From the NCBI RefSeq assembly GCF_001277175.1, contig NZ_CP012257.1, positions 2,666,001-2,730,000 on the forward strand: 64,000 bases of DNA, in the 5' to 3' direction. The position numbers and the translations under genes are program-made. Below the pieces are notes generated by a model, which was given only the letters and a program-made list of their open reading frames with translations, searched no databases and had not been told where the DNA came from. This DNA comes from Cronobacter universalis NCTC 9529. Its GTDB lineage: Bacteria > Pseudomonadota > Gammaproteobacteria > Enterobacterales > Enterobacteriaceae. This document shows positions 45,156 through 54,393 of this stretch, piece after piece. Positions within the stretch are counted from its first letter, which is position 1; every line of letters starts with the position of its first letter.

Positions 45156-46697
45156 TTACGGCAGTCGCACCGCGCGGTTACGGCCGGTGCTCTTGGCCTG
45201 ATACAGCGCCTCGTCCGCCCCTTTGATAAGCTCGGTCAGACATGCCATCCTACCGTCTGACGTCATGCTGTAACAGCCGGCGCTGATGGTCACCACGCCT
45301 TCAGGGAGTTCGGTATCCGGGTGCGGCAGCGCCTGCTCCCTGACCATTCGCACCACCTTTTCCGCCACATGAAGCGCGTCATCGGAGGGAGTCTCAGAGA
45401 GAATAATCGCGAACTCTTCGCCCCCGTAGCGCGCCACCAGATCGCCGTGGTTAAAAGAGGCCTGTTGCAGCACGCCGCCGATGCGGCGCAGACAGGCGTC
45501 ACCGGCCACATGCCCGCGGTTGTCGTTGTAGCGTTTGAAAAAGTCGACATCGATAAGAATGAGCGAAACAGGCTGTCCGGTCACGGCCGAGTCCGCCAGC
45601 GCCTGCTCAAGGAAGGCGTCAAAACGACGCCGGTTGGCAAGCCCCGTCAGGCCATCAATCATCGCCATCGAATGCAGCGTCTGGTTGATTTTGACCAGTT
45701 CATCACGCAGCGTCGCCAGCTCATTGCGGTCGCGGATATTGACCCTTACCTGCCTGAACAGCACGATGCCCATCAGGATAATGGCGGTCAGCAGCGCGCC
45801 GTTGATTAACAAGTCCGGAATACTGTTTTTAAGCCAGGTCGCGCGCAGATTGTCTTTGTCATACCCCGCCACCACGACAATCGGGTAACGCGTCGAGCGC
45901 GCGAAACCGTAAATCCTGACGACCTGATCGAGCGCCGACAGCCAGGTGGCGCTCCCCTGGCGCGAGCGCAACAATACCTGCGTAAAGAGCGGGCTGGCGG
46001 AGAGATCTTTGTTCAGCACGCTTTCGTCAAACGGGCGAATATACAGCGGTTTGCCATCGACCAGCAGCAGCGCCAGGATGTCGTTATTCGTCAGTTCAAA
46101 GTAGCTGTAAAACTGGCGAAAATAGTCCATTTTCACCGTGGCCATCACGACGCCCGCGAAGCCGCCAGTGATGTCATTGAGGCGTAGCGAAACCGGGATC
46201 ACCAGCTGGCCGCTGATTTTACTGCGCACGACATGCCCGATATGTATGCCCATCCAGCCATGATCTTTGTGGTAGAGAAAGTCATCGCTCTCCGCGATGT
46301 TTTCCTCATCGGACACCTGCGCGAACGAACTGTTGCGCCGCGCGCCGCGCGCATCGTAAATAAACAGCCCGTCAAGCTGCGGCAGGCGCTGTTCCAGCTC
46401 GGCAAGCGACGCGTTAAGCTCCTGATCGGGAAGATAGCCATAGGCGAGATTGCGACGGATCTCCTGTAGGGTCAGCTCCGTCTGCAGAAAAGTATCGTCC
46501 GCCTGGCGCACCTGGGAGAGCGAGAGGTTAATCGCCTTGCTCTCCGCCTCTTCAACGGTGCGCTCCCAGGAGAGATACTGCGTTACCGCATTGGCCGCGA
46601 TGCTCCCCGCCAGCAGAATAAACAGAAAGAAGGCCAGGCTGCGGCCCAGCGGCGTATCCAGCGCCAGCATACGGATAAACTGTTTTTTCTCAGGCAC
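45156..46697 (-). CDS. Membrane diguanylate cyclase (dCACHE-GGDEF)
   Basis: 513 residues from GTG 46697, which has AGGAGG eight bases upstream; an in-frame ATG at 46733 lacks such a site. A membrane helix (SLAFFLFILLAGSIAANAV) and a second at ~ residue 305 (LLINGALLTAIILMGIVLF) enclose a Cache-like periplasmic sensor. The C-terminal GGDEF domain has an active GGEEF and LIDVDFFKRYNDNRGH. It should make c-di-GMP in response to an external ligand. It is the second cyclase in the window. E. coli has no obvious equivalent at this position. Confidence 0.87.
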   Translation of the reverse strand: MPEKKQFIRMLALDTPLGRSLAFFLFILLAGSIAANAVTQYLSWERTVEEAESKAINLSLSQVRQADDTFLQTELTLQEIRRNLAYGYLPDQELNASLAELEQRLPQLDGLFIYDARGARRNSSFAQVSDEENIAESDDFLYHKDHGWMGIHIGHVVRSKISGQLVIPVSLRLNDITGGFAGVVMATVKMDYFRQFYSYFELTNNDILALLLVDGKPLYIRPFDESVLNKDLSASPLFTQVLLRSRQGSATWLSALDQVVRIYGFARSTRYPIVVVAGYDKDNLRATWLKNSIPDLLINGALLTAIILMGIVLFRQVRVNIRDRNELATLRDELVKINQTLHSMAMIDGLTGLANRRRFDAFLEQALADSAVTGQPVSLILIDVDFFKRYNDNRGHVAGDACLRRIGGVLQQASFNHGDLVARYGGEEFAIILSETPSDDALHVAEKVVRMVREQALPHPDTELPEGVVTISAGCYSMTSDGRMACLTELIKGADEALYQAKSTGRNRAVRLP

Positions 46698-46981
46698 GAC
46701 GGCCACCTCCTGCGTATCCTGCCCGCGTTGCATTACTTTTACTGAAGTTTATCGGAAATCCTGTCAGGCCCGTTTTTAGCCCGCTTTGACGGCTCCCCGA
46801 CGACAATCCTGAGAATTCCGCGAGTTAACATCAGCATGCATCAGATAAGAATAGACCCGATCGCGCCGCTGACAGCATTTTTCTGAAGACGAGGGCAGGA
46901 ACCGTTAAGCAGGCTGTTGTTTAACGGGCGCGCATTTTTACGCAAAAAAACCGCCCGGCGGCGGATGAACGCAAGCGTGAA

Positions 46982-47701
46982 TTAATACCAGCTTACTGCT
47001 GTTTTACTGGAATAATGATTCTCTTCCAGAATATTACCATCGCGAAATTTTTTCGTGGTGGCGGTGCATTCCTGCGGGATTTTCCGATCGCCATAGAGAC
47101 AGGTACTTTCGCCATAAACGGTATATACCTCACCAAATACCGTTTTCATTTTAAAATCGAGCGGCTTATTGTTGAGATCGGAATACGTCACGTCTGAATA
47201 GGTGGCGACCTTACCATTCAGGTAATACTGACTTCCGGCAAAGCTGTCGTCGGCAATATAGCGGTAGGCAGAGAGTTTTTCTCCGTTAGCCATTGTCTGT
47301 TCAATCAGGCCCGCGTTATTAAGCTTAAACGTTTTAACGCCGTATTTGTCCGTCATGCTGACCAGATTGCACTGGTTATCGAAGACATAGCTCACCGGGC
47401 TGTTATCAAACGTTCCTGTCAGATTATTTCCCTGTCGTTTCAACACGATATTGCCATAAGCCCTGTCGCCGCTGCGCTCGAATTGCTCAATACAACCCTG
47501 CGGGGACAGCGTTAGCGTAACGTTGAAATTTTCCGTTTCACTGCGCACAGTGGTTGTCAGCGTTTTAACGTGTCCTCGAACCGGGTTAAAATCGTACATC
47601 ACGGAGAAATTATATAATGAGGGAATATATTTTTCGGCGGCCAGCGCATGACATGCCAGGAGACTTGTCATCAGCGCCAGTACTTTTTTGATAAGTGCCA
47701 T
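46982..47701 (-). CDS. YnfC-family lipoprotein
   Basis: 239 residues from ATG 47701 (GGAAGG upstream). The N-terminus MALIKKVLALMTSLLACHAL contains lipobox LLAC (Cys17), though ALA-AEK could be a signal peptidase I site instead. The pattern FNPVRGHVKTL, LSPQGCIEQFE and repeated short strands resembles E. coli YnfC (UPF0257), whose role is unknown. A longer open frame to 47875 lacks a ribosome site. Confidence 0.72.
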   Translation of the reverse strand: MALIKKVLALMTSLLACHALAAEKYIPSLYNFSVMYDFNPVRGHVKTLTTTVRSETENFNVTLTLSPQGCIEQFERSGDRAYGNIVLKRQGNNLTGTFDNSPVSYVFDNQCNLVSMTDKYGVKTFKLNNAGLIEQTMANGEKLSAYRYIADDSFAGSQYYLNGKVATYSDVTYSDLNNKPLDFKMKTVFGEVYTVYGESTCLYGDRKIPQECTATTKKFRDGNILEENHYSSKTAVSWY

Positions 47702-47953
47702 CTTAATTACCTTCCCTGTCCTGAAAAGCCAAAAATAACAGAATAGCCTTATCAGGTCGACCTTATGGACAGCCCGTCCCGTTGAACGGCAAATACTCAG
47801 TAAGCACGCCAGGGCACACGGCATTATGCAAAGAAAGGTAAAAAGGACGCAGGCGAGACGCGAACATGGGCACAATGCATGGCGCGATTAATCTCAATCT
47901 TTTCTCAACGGGATTTTTATCACTGAAAAACGAGGCGGTAAGTGCTTGAATAG

Positions 47954-48043
47954 TGGCGGAGAGAGGGGGATTTGAACCCCCGGTAGAGTTGCCCCTACTC
48001 CGGTTTTCGAGACCGGTCCGTTCAGCCGCTCCGGCATCTCTCC
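47954..48043 (-). tRNA. serU: tRNA-Ser (CGA)
   Basis: 90-nt class II tRNA on the minus strand: starts GGAGAGATGCCGGAGCGG, anticodon loop with CGA between CGGT and ACCGG stems, long variable arm, T-loop GGTTCAAATCC and encoded CCA. Same place (next to mtfA) as E. coli serU. Confidence 0.96.
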
Positions 48044-48136
48044 GTACTTGAGGTTGCCATGATGCCAGGATCTTTGGCATTTTAACAGTCCCTGCCTCTT
48101 CGATTTTGTTCAAGTGACGAGTTTGCGAGCAATAAG

Positions 48137-48934
48137 ATGATTAAGTGGCCCTGGAAAGCAAATGAAACCGCCGAGCTGACGCCCCTTCCCTGGGAAGCGG
48201 CGCTCGCTATTCCGTTACTGGCGGGCCTGAGCGACGAACAGCAGCAAAAGCTGGTGCGCCTGGGCGAGCGTTTTTTACAGCAAAAACGGCTGGTCCCGTT
48301 ACAGGGCTTTGAGCTGGATGAACTAAAAAGCGCCCGTATCGCCCTGCTCTTCTGCCTGCCGGTGCTGGAGCTCGGTTTCGAGTGGCTCGACGGCTTTCAT
48401 GAAGTGCTGATTTACCCCGCGCCGTTCGTGGTGGATGACGAATGGGAAGACGATATCGGGCTGGTGCATAACCAGCGCGTGGTGCAGTCCGGCCAGAGCT
48501 GGCAGCAGGGGCCGATTATCCTCAACTGGCTCGATATTCAGGATTCGTTCGACGCCTCCGGCTTTAATCTCATCATTCATGAAGTGGCCCATAAGCTCGA
48601 TATGCGTAACGGCGATCGCGCAAGCGGCATCCCGCTTATCGCGCTGCGCGAAGTGGCAGGCTGGGAGCACGACCTGCACGCGGCGATGGAAAATATTCAG
48701 GATGAGATAGATCTGGTGGGCGAAAGCGCCGCCAGCATTGACGCCTACGCCGCCACCGATCCGGCGGAGTGCTTCGCTGTGCTCTCCGAATATTTTTTCA
48801 GCGCGCCGGAGCTTTTCGCGCCGCGCTTCCCGTTGCTGTGGCAGCGCTTTTGTCACTTTTACGGTCAGGATCCTCTGCTGCGCCTGCGCCAGCGTGAGAC
48901 ATCCGCCCTTTCCGACGGCGGTCGGGTACATTAA
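48137..48934 (+). CDS. mtfA: Zinc metallopeptidase MtfA (YeeI)
   Basis: 265 residues, E. coli length. The gluzincin motif HEVAHKLD is intact with the downstream Glu in DPAECFAV. MtfA sequesters the repressor Mlc and so affects ptsG expression, and has aminopeptidase activity. ATG 48137 follows GAGTTTGCGAGCAATAAG. Confidence 0.95.
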   Translation: MIKWPWKANETAELTPLPWEAALAIPLLAGLSDEQQQKLVRLGERFLQQKRLVPLQGFELDELKSARIALLFCLPVLELGFEWLDGFHEVLIYPAPFVVDDEWEDDIGLVHNQRVVQSGQSWQQGPIILNWLDIQDSFDASGFNLIIHEVAHKLDMRNGDRASGIPLIALREVAGWEHDLHAAMENIQDEIDLVGESAASIDAYAATDPAECFAVLSEYFFSAPELFAPRFPLLWQRFCHFYGQDPLLRLRQRETSALSDGGRVH

Positions 48935-48988
48935 AAGCGAAAACTGGCGCAGAATTAAGCGATTGAATACATAGCGTAATTTTTTGCG

Positions 48989-49017
48989 TTGACACCGATA
49001 CGGGGCATGATTATCAT
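48989..49017 (+). promoter_or_regulatory. Promoter of first tRNA-Asn
   Basis: TTGACA (48989-48994), 17-base spacer, TATCAT (49012-49017), followed by the GC-rich discriminator GCGCCCC typical of stringently controlled tRNA promoters. Confidence 0.85.
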
Positions 49018-49035
49018 GCGCCCCGTTCACACGAT

Positions 49036-49111
49036 TCCTCTGTAGTTCAGTCGGTAGAACGGCGGACTGTTAATCCGTATGTCACTGGTTCGAGTCCAGT
49101 CAGAGGAGCCA
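49036..49111 (+). tRNA. tRNA-Asn (GUU), copy 1
   Basis: 76 nt, TCCTCTGTAGTTCAGTCGG start, anticodon GTT in GGACTGTTAATCCG, TTCGAGTC T-loop, encoded CCA. Identical to the copies at 53031 and 57540 and to E. coli asn tRNAs as I recall them. Confidence 0.97.
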
Positions 49112-49116
49112 CATTT

Positions 49117-49147
49117 AAAAAAGCCCGCTTTTTAGCGGGCTTTTTGC
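49117..49147 (+). terminator. Terminator of first tRNA-Asn
   Basis: AAAAAAGCCCGC-TTTTTA-GCGGGCTTTTT: 6-7 bp GC stem with T run. The same structure follows the second copy at 53112-53142. Confidence 0.88.
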
Positions 49148-49378
49148 TTTTCTGCCTGAGCGTCTTATCGCCATTCTCACCGCATAATCCTCTGTTCATA
49201 CCGCCTCCCTGAGTTAAATGGTCCTTTAACGTTCGTCACGGCGCAAAACGGTTTTCACCCGGCGGCTGGCGCTGTAGTCTCAGTAACGGCTTTTTTTGGC
49301 TGCGTACGATGTGAGTAACCTTCAATCTGCTTTGATAACAATAACAATACAGAATGTTGACGAATGGACAGGACAACG

Positions 49379-50698
49379 ATGGATTCCACAATCACAACTC
49401 CCCGCCCTGATGAGGCGCTCCCTGCCTGCAACCGCGCGCGCCGCGCTGCCTGGGGCAGCTTTGCCGGCGCGGTCGTAGACTGGTTTGATTTCTTACTCTA
49501 TGGCATTACCGCGGCGCTGGTGTTTAACACCGAGTTTTTCCCGCAGATCTCACCGGCCATGGGCACGCTTGCCGCCTTCGCCACCTTCGGCGTCGGTTTT
49601 TTATTCCGCCCGCTCGGCGGGATTGTCTTCGGGCACTTTGGCGATCGCCTGGGCCGCAAGCGGATGCTGATGATGACCGTCTGGATGATGGGCATCGCCA
49701 CCGCCTGCATCGGTATTTTGCCGTCGTTCGCCACCATTGGCTGGTGGGCGCCGGTATTGCTGGTGACGCTGCGCGCCATTCAGGGGTTCGCCGTGGGCGG
49801 CGAATGGGGCGGCGCGGCGCTGCTTGCGGTAGAGAGTGCGCCCGCCGGGAAAAAAGCGTTTTACAGTAGCGGCGTTCAGGTGGGGTATGGCGTAGGCCTG
49901 CTGCTCGCCACCGGGCTGGTGTCGATCATCAGCTACCTGACCACCGACGAGCAGTTCCTGAGCTGGGGCTGGCGTCTGCCGTTTTTGTTCAGCATTGTGC
50001 TGGTGCTGGGCGCGCTGTGGGTGCGCAACGGCATGGCAGAGTCCGCGGAATTCGAGCGCGCGCAGGCAGCAAAGCCCGCGCAGGCGAAAAAGCGGCCGCC
50101 GGTCTTTGAGGCGCTGATACGCCACCCCGGCGCGTTTCTGAAAATCATCGCCCTGCGCCTGTGCGAACTGCTGACGATGTATATCGTCACCGCGTTTGCG
50201 CTTAGCTACTCCACGCAGAATCTGGGCCTGCCGCGCGAGCTGTTTCTTAATATTGGCCTGCTGGTGGGGGGCGTGAGCTGCCTGACCATTCCGCTGTTCG
50301 CCTGGATGGCCGATCGTTACGGACGGCGCCGCATTTATATCACCGGCGCGCTGCTCGGCGCGCTGAGCGCCTTTCCCTTCTTTATGGCGCTGGAAGCCCG
50401 TTCGATTGTCGGGGTGGTGATTTTCTCGCTGATGCTCGCGAACATCGCGCACGATATGGTGGTCTGCGTGCAGCAGCCGATGTTTACTGAGATGTTCGGC
50501 GCGGGTTACCGCTACAGCGGCGCGGGCGTGGGGTATCAGGTGGCGAGCGTAGTGGGCGGCGGCTTTACGCCGTTTATCGCCGCCGCCCTGCTGACCTTCT
50601 CCGGCGGCGCATGGCATACGGTGGCGATTTACCTGATGGCGGGCTGTCTGCTGTCGGCGCTGACCGCGCTCTTTATTAAAACGCCGCAGCAGCATTAA
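49379..50698 (+). CDS. shiA: Shikimate/MFS transporter ShiA
   Basis: 439 residues (E. coli 438). MHS family of the major facilitator superfamily, 12 membrane segments, with the signatures GDRLGRKRMLM and ADRYGRRRIYI. Near-identical in long stretches to my memory of E. coli ShiA (starting MDST, GSFAGAVVDWFDFLLYG), a proton-coupled shikimate importer. ATG 49379 after ACAGGACAACG. Confidence 0.94.
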   Translation: MDSTITTPRPDEALPACNRARRAAWGSFAGAVVDWFDFLLYGITAALVFNTEFFPQISPAMGTLAAFATFGVGFLFRPLGGIVFGHFGDRLGRKRMLMMTVWMMGIATACIGILPSFATIGWWAPVLLVTLRAIQGFAVGGEWGGAALLAVESAPAGKKAFYSSGVQVGYGVGLLLATGLVSIISYLTTDEQFLSWGWRLPFLFSIVLVLGALWVRNGMAESAEFERAQAAKPAQAKKRPPVFEALIRHPGAFLKIIALRLCELLTMYIVTAFALSYSTQNLGLPRELFLNIGLLVGGVSCLTIPLFAWMADRYGRRRIYITGALLGALSAFPFFMALEARSIVGVVIFSLMLANIAHDMVVCVQQPMFTEMFGAGYRYSGAGVGYQVASVVGGGFTPFIAAALLTFSGGAWHTVAIYLMAGCLLSALTALFIKTPQQH

Positions 50699-50740
50699 AC
50701 ATTTACCCCCGCCAGCCCCGCGCTGGCGGGGCGCCAGTCG

Positions 50741-51694
50741 CTAAATCTGATAATCGATCACCACTTCACCGGCAGGCTCCAGCGCCTGCTGTTTGATCTC
50801 CTCAACCGACAACCCGGCATTGCACAGCTCGATAAAGCGCCAGACATAGTTGCGCTGAAGCTGCCCGCGTTTCAGGCCCAGCCAGACGGTGTTCGCGTCG
50901 AACAGATGCTTTGTGTCGAGCCTCGTGAGCAGACTCTCTTCATGGGGTTCGCTCGCCTGCTCCGCCACCAGCCCGATGCCGAGCCCCAGCTCGACATACG
51001 TTTTGATAACGTCGGAGTCCTGCGCGCTCAGGACGATATCCGGCGTCAGCCCTTTGCGGCTGAAGGCTTCGTCAATACGCGAACGGCCCGTAATGCCCTG
51101 CCGGTAAGTAATGAGCGGCCAGCGGCTGATCTCTTCAAGCGTCAGCGGGCTGGCCTGCGTGAGCGGGTGATCCTTCGGCACCAGCAGGCTGTGATGCCAG
51201 CGAAACCACGGATAAGCGACCAGCGCCGGATCGGCGCTTAAGCGTTCGCTGGCGATACCAATATCCGCCGTGCCGCTTTGCAACAGCGATTCTATCTCCT
51301 GCGGCGTGCCCTGAATCAGCTCAAGGCGCACCTCGGGGAAGAGTGAACGAAAGGTTTTGATCACCGACGGCAGGCTGTAGCGGGCCTGGGTGTGCGTCGT
51401 GGCGATAGTCAGCACGCCGCTGGCGTCGTTGGTAAAAAGATCGGCTAATCGGCGGACATTACTGGCCTCGTTAAGAATGCGCTCGGCAATCACCAGCAGC
51501 GCTTTGCCAGGCTCCGTCATGCCCAGCAGCCGTTTGCCGCGGCGAATGAAAATCTCAATCCCGAGTTCTTCTTCGAGTTCGCGAATATGGCGGCTGACGC
51601 CGGACTGCGAGGTATAAAGCATATTGGCCACTTCGGTGAGATTAAAATCCCGCCTCGCAGCCTCACGAATAATTTTTAGTTGCTGGAAATTCAC
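50741..51694 (-). CDS. cbl: LysR-type sulfur regulator Cbl
   Basis: 317 residues (E. coli 316). The N-terminal HTH is NLTEVANMLYTSQSGVSRHI; the rest follows the CysB-like effector domain (TTHTQARYSLPSVI, EIESLLQSGTADIGIASE). Cbl activates tau and ssu genes for organosulfur use when sulfate is low, with CysB. It lies downstream of nac on the same strand with a 101-base gap; in E. coli nac and cbl are also adjacent and nitrogen limitation raises cbl transcription through nac. Confidence 0.95.
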   Translation of the reverse strand: MNFQQLKIIREAARRDFNLTEVANMLYTSQSGVSRHIRELEEELGIEIFIRRGKRLLGMTEPGKALLVIAERILNEASNVRRLADLFTNDASGVLTIATTHTQARYSLPSVIKTFRSLFPEVRLELIQGTPQEIESLLQSGTADIGIASERLSADPALVAYPWFRWHHSLLVPKDHPLTQASPLTLEEISRWPLITYRQGITGRSRIDEAFSRKGLTPDIVLSAQDSDVIKTYVELGLGIGLVAEQASEPHEESLLTRLDTKHLFDANTVWLGLKRGQLQRNYVWRFIELCNAGLSVEEIKQQALEPAGEVVIDYQI

Positions 51695-51795
51695 GGCGCC
51701 CCCGGGAGCGATTCAACATGACGCTATTGTTAAAGTCCCCCGGCGGGCATCACAAATAATAAAAAGCTGTCTGTTATTCCTTTGGGGAATATCTG

Positions 51796-52713
51796 TCAGC
51801 CTACCAGCATCAGCTCGCGGTTTTCCAGCGCCGGACGCGCGACCAGCGAGAGCAGAATATCTTTCACGGCCTGCGCCTGCGGCGTTAACGGCGCGCGGGA
51901 GGAGACATTGAGCGAGAGCGGCAGCGTCATCGACGGGCTGGTAATACGCGCGAGCCAGCCGTTGGTAGAGCCCGCAAGCGATCGCGCGGCGGATTCCGGC
52001 AGCACCGTTACGCCCATGCCGCTGGCAATCGCGGCGCTCAGCGTGGATACCGATTCGATTTCCCCGATGATTTTCGCGGTCAGACGGCGCAGCGAGAAAG
52101 CCTCATCGACGCGCTTGCGTACGGCGCTATAGTCGCGCGGCAGGAAGAGATTCATCTGCGCGACGCTCGCCAGATCCACGCTCTGCCCAGGGCAATCACG
52201 CGTACCAACGAGGAACAGATCTTCTTTAATCAGCGGCTGGCTGGTGAGCCCGGCCACCGGCGCGCGATCATACAGCACCGCCATGTCGAGCTGGCCGCTC
52301 AGCAGTTTGTCGTTGAGCGTCGCACCGCTGTCTTCATGCAGATACACCAGCACATCAGGGAGTTCGGCGCGCACGGCCTGCAGCAGCGGCATGGTCACCG
52401 AGGAGGCGGCCGTACCAGGCGCGAGGCCGATAGAGACCTGGCCCTGCAGCGTCTGGCCGACATTGTTGACGGCGAGCTGCGCCTGTTCGCACTGGCGCAA
52501 AATGGTGCGGGCATGCGCATAAAGGATTTTCCCGGCTTCCGTTGGCGTGACGCCCCGTTTGGTGCGGATCAACAACTGCTGATCCATCTCACCTTCGAGC
52601 GTCGCGACCTGCTGGCTTAACGCGGGCTGCGCAATATGCAGCACTTCCGCCGCCTGCGTCAGGCTACCGATATCGACGATTTTCACGAAGTATTTCAGTC
52701 GTCTTAAGTTCAT
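51796..52713 (-). CDS. nac: Nitrogen assimilation control protein Nac
   Basis: 305 residues (usual length), LysR family, HTH GSLTQAAEVLHIAQPALSQQ. ATG 52713 is preceded by GGAGG at five bases. Nac couples the NtrC/sigma-54 response to sigma-70 operons such as hut and represses gdhA. A sigma-54 promoter and an NtrC palindrome are visible upstream, so nitrogen control appears intact. Confidence 0.94.
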   Translation of the reverse strand: MNLRRLKYFVKIVDIGSLTQAAEVLHIAQPALSQQVATLEGEMDQQLLIRTKRGVTPTEAGKILYAHARTILRQCEQAQLAVNNVGQTLQGQVSIGLAPGTAASSVTMPLLQAVRAELPDVLVYLHEDSGATLNDKLLSGQLDMAVLYDRAPVAGLTSQPLIKEDLFLVGTRDCPGQSVDLASVAQMNLFLPRDYSAVRKRVDEAFSLRRLTAKIIGEIESVSTLSAAIASGMGVTVLPESAARSLAGSTNGWLARITSPSMTLPLSLNVSSRAPLTPQAQAVKDILLSLVARPALENRELMLVG

Positions 52714-52770
52714 TTTGCCTCCTGTACGGAATGCCAGAGCCAATGCCGGCAATGATGTCGTAACAGGTTT

Positions 52771-52786
52771 TGCAAGATGCTTGCCA
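52771..52786 (-). promoter_or_regulatory. Sigma-54 promoter of nac
   Basis: On the minus strand TGGCAAGCATCTTGCA matches the -24/-12 consensus TGGCAC-N5-TTGCA; GG and GC are ten bases apart as required. It lies 58 bases upstream of the nac start. Confidence 0.92.
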
Positions 52787-52902
52787 GTTTTTAAAAAGAT
52801 GGCATGGCTTATATAAGCGCTTAAATTATAAGAGAAAGCGATAACTTATCGCTTCTGGCGGTTGAAACACTGTTTTGCTTATGCCCCATTAGAGGTACTT
52901 TC

Positions 52903-52917
52903 GCACCAGAATGGTGC
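52903..52917. promoter_or_regulatory. NtrC-binding site for nac
   Basis: GCACCAGAATGGTGC is a perfect palindrome of the NtrC enhancer type (GCACC-N5-GGTGC), about 115-130 bases upstream of the sigma-54 promoter, the normal enhancer distance. Confidence 0.92.
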
Positions 52918-52983
52918 ACACGCAGACGGCGCGTGCAATTTGACGGTTTTCTCAGCAAACGAATTTTCTGGTGCGTTCAGGGC

Positions 52984-53012
52984 TTTACAACGCCAGGCGA
53001 CCCCGGTACTAT
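52984..53012 (+). promoter_or_regulatory. Promoter of second tRNA-Asn
   Basis: TTTACA (52984-52989), 17-base spacer, TACTAT (53007-53012), then discriminator GCGCCCC. Confidence 0.83.
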
Positions 53013-53150
53013 GCGCCCCGTTCACACGATTCCTCTGTAGTTCAGTCGGTAGAACGGCGGACTGTTAATCCGTATGTCACTGGTTCGAGTCCAGTCAGAG
53101 GAGCCAGATTTAAAAAAGCCCGCTTTTTAGCGGGCTTTTTGCTTTTCTGC
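53011..53150 (+). repeat. 140-bp direct repeat, copy 2
   Basis: Second copy of the repeat described at 49016; one mismatch in 140 bases. Confidence 0.93.
53031..53106 (+). tRNA. tRNA-Asn (GUU), copy 2
   Basis: 76 nt, identical to the copy at 49036, anticodon GTT, encoded CCA, followed by the same terminator (53112-53142). Confidence 0.97.
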
Positions 53151-53156
53151 GGTGCG

Positions 53157-54188
53157 TTAATCGCGCCATCCCATTGCCGGGGCGATGTGCCGCAGCACTG
53201 ACTCAATCACATGCACGTTGTACTCCACGCCCAGCTGATTCGGCACCGTCAGCAGCAGGGTATCCGCTTCGGCAATCGCTTCGTCCTGCTTGAGCTGCTC
53301 AATGAGCTTCTCCGGTTCAGCCGCATAGCTGCGCCCGAAAATGGCGCGCGTTTTCTCATCCAGAAAACCGACCTTATCGCTGTCGTCACGGCTGTTGCCA
53401 AACCAGGCGCGATCCCGGCTGTCCATGAGCGGAAAAATGCTGCGGCTCACCGACACACGGGGCGTGCGCGTATGCCCGGCCTCTGCCCAGGCGGCGCGGT
53501 AGGCGCGGATCTGCTGCGCCTGCTGAATGTGGAACGGCTCGCCGGTTTCATCATCCTTCAGGGTCGAGCTTTGCAGGTTCATACCTAGCTTCGCCGCCCA
53601 GACCGCGGTGGCATTGGAGCCTGCGCCCCACCAGATGCGCTCGCGCAGTCCTTCAGACCAGGGTTCGAGTCTCAGAAGGCCTGGCGGATTAGCGAACATC
53701 GGCTGCGGATTGGGTTTGGCGAAGCCTTCCCCGCGCAGCACTTCCAGCAGCGTCTCGGTATGACGGCGCGCCATATCGGATTCGTTTTCACCGGCGGCAG
53801 GCTCATAGCCAAAATAGCGCCAGCCATCGATCACCTGTTCCGGCGATCCGCGGCTGATACCCAGTTGCAGACGCCCGCCGGCGATAAGATCCGCAGCGCC
53901 GGCGCTTTCCGCCATATAGAGCGGGTTCTCATAGCGCATATCGATAACGCCGGTGCCTATCTCAATGTTGCGTGTTCTGGCCCCGATGGCGGCCAGCAGC
54001 GGAAATGGCGAAGCGAGCTGACGGGCGAAGTGGTGCACGCGGAAATACGCACCATCCGCACCCAGCTCTTCGGCCGCGACGGCCAGATCGATGGATTGCA
54101 GCAGCGCATCCGCGGCGGTTCGCGTGGCGGACTGCGGCGATGGCGTCCAGTGACCAAATGATAAAAAGCCTATTTTTTTCATGCTCAT
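53157..54188 (-). CDS. LLM-class flavin-dependent oxidoreductase
   Basis: 343 residues of the luciferase-like monooxygenase superfamily: starts KKIGFLSFGHWTPSP, GADGAYFRVHHFARQLASPF as the N-terminal His region, GRLQLGISRGSP, and a C-terminal LLTVPNQLGVEYN. Uses FMNH2 or F420-type flavin chemistry on an unknown substrate, cytoplasmic. It has its own position between tRNA-Asn and bluF, separated by 205 bases from bluF. Confidence 0.88.
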   Translation of the reverse strand: MSMKKIGFLSFGHWTPSPQSATRTAADALLQSIDLAVAAEELGADGAYFRVHHFARQLASPFPLLAAIGARTRNIEIGTGVIDMRYENPLYMAESAGAADLIAGGRLQLGISRGSPEQVIDGWRYFGYEPAAGENESDMARRHTETLLEVLRGEGFAKPNPQPMFANPPGLLRLEPWSEGLRERIWWGAGSNATAVWAAKLGMNLQSSTLKDDETGEPFHIQQAQQIRAYRAAWAEAGHTRTPRVSVSRSIFPLMDSRDRAWFGNSRDDSDKVGFLDEKTRAIFGRSYAAEPEKLIEQLKQDEAIAEADTLLLTVPNQLGVEYNVHVIESVLRHIAPAMGWRD

Positions 54189-54393
54189 CCCGTTTCAGGG
54201 CGGGCGTCGCTGCGTTAACCGCGCCATGCCCGCCGCGTTGTCTGGTTCAGATACCCTACTCTGTGCCGATAACGGGAAAGAATAAATGCCCTTTGTTTAA
54301 CATAATGGTTCAAATTTATTGACGAATAGGCGTCGGCGCGGGGCGTCTGGCGGGTATCGCCCTGGTCCGCGCCGGCGGACGATAAAAGTCTTC

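Larger units (their letters stand above)
49016..49155 (+). repeat. 140-bp direct repeat, copy 1
   Basis: From ATGCGCCCCGTTCACACGAT through the tRNA-Asn and its terminator to CTTTTCTGC, this is identical to 53011-53150 except at one base (C at 49112, G at 53107). The copies are 3995 bases apart and bracket shiA, cbl and nac. Confidence 0.93.

Noticed and set aside
49601..50695. A 364-codon minus-strand frame opposite shiA.
   Set aside because: It is antisense to a well-recognised transporter and is rich in Arg/His/Gln with no signature.
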